In this document: positions 63,912-64,000 of the stretch, piece after piece
How the letters are laid out: each line of letters starts with the position of its first letter
Numbering within the stretch: the first letter of the stretch is position 1
Assembly: GCF_004916905.1 (NCBI RefSeq)
Contig: NZ_SDLV01000053.1
Coordinates: 1-64,000, forward strand
Direction: 5' to 3'
Source of the DNA: Chryseobacterium candidae
Lineage (GTDB): Bacteria > Bacteroidota > Bacteroidia > Flavobacteriales > Weeksellaceae
Length of the DNA: 64,000 nucleotides
Position numbers and translations under genes: made by a program
Notes under the pieces: model-generated
Told to the model about the DNA's origin: nothing
Seen by the model: the letters and a program-made list of their open reading frames with translations, nothing else
Database searches by the model: none

Positions 63912-64000
63912 ATGATTAGAAATATACTTGGACTGGACTTGGGAGTTTCATCTATTGGTTGGGCTTATGTTCAGGAAGATTCTAAAAACGCTGAAAACAA
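63912..64000 (+). CDS. cas9: Cas9 endonuclease, N-terminal fragment cut by window edge
   Basis: The first 29 codons read MIRNILGLDLGVSSIGWAYV then QEDSKNAEN. LGLDLGVSSIGWA is the RuvC-I motif at the very start of Cas9, with the catalytic Asp in GLDLG. Type II-C is likely for this lineage (family knowledge). Cas9 cleaves DNA under crRNA/tracrRNA guidance. Only the first 3% or so is in the window, so domain content, cas1/cas2 and the repeat array cannot be seen. Confidence 0.92.
   Translation, partial: MIRNILGLDLGVSSIGWAYVQEDSKNAEN

Overview
The window looks like a chromosomal segment of a Chryseobacterium-type member of the Bacteroidota (Flavobacteriia, Weeksellaceae). The DNA is AT-rich. Promoters carry the Bacteroidota -7 box TAnnTTTG, and classical Shine-Dalgarno sites are scarce. 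Secreted proteins end in type IX secretion sorting domains. Housekeeping genes (gnd-zwf-pgl, tex, the histone H1-like protein, M28 peptidase) fit this lineage.

Layout. 1-10,470: the end of an integrated element, visibly more AT-rich than the rest. It carries a methylase-associated defence-like cluster (open-ended ORF, P-loop ATPase, PD-(D/E)XK-like protein, D12 adenine methylase), then element genes on the minus strand (VirE-N/primase-like, ADP-ribosyltransferase-like, HTH, hypothetical, tyrosine recombinase), ending beside a tRNA-3'-end-like sequence that may be the attachment site. 10,470-17,700: a gene graveyard (TIR-like remnant, broken dinB, broken sensor kinase beside an intact response regulator, broken HTH gene) around one secreted protein. 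17,700-29,200: exported and outer-membrane proteins, including a large zinc metalloprotease, an SGNH-type esterase and a TPR membrane regulator. 29,460-33,113: the oxidative pentose-phosphate operon. 33,114-35,815: two TetR paralogues interleaved with four copies of an apparent small-RNA gene, each next to a TetR-type palindrome. 35,897-41,419: a four-gene oxidoreductase operon (FAD small subunit, GMC oxidoreductase, VioB-like ferritin fold protein, unrecognised 508-residue protein). 41,912-48,027: SIR2-TIR protein, STAND ATPase with leucine-rich repeats, and a convergent patatin-like phospholipase. 48,400-53,300: transcription regulators, universal stress protein and a Bcr/CflA-type exporter. 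54,100-63,174: histone H1-like protein, M28 peptidase, HTH pair, second TPR regulator, HAD phosphatase and Tex. 63,200-64,000: the start of a type II CRISPR-Cas locus, with cas9 cut by the window edge, a tracrRNA, and a second repeat-like RNA gene in the crRNA orientation.

The two most interesting signals are non-coding. (1) The TetR/four-copy sRNA array has a conserved palindrome, promoter, internal stem (with a compensatory base change) and terminator in each copy, with no ATG ahead of the terminator. (2) A crRNA-like transcription unit lies upstream of the tracrRNA and cas9. Its repeat part shares 18 identical bases with the tracrRNA anti-repeat DNA, and its putative guide nearly matches sequence just upstream of its own promoter, which suggests scaRNA-like autoregulation in this Cas9 system. 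Functional claims for both are inference.
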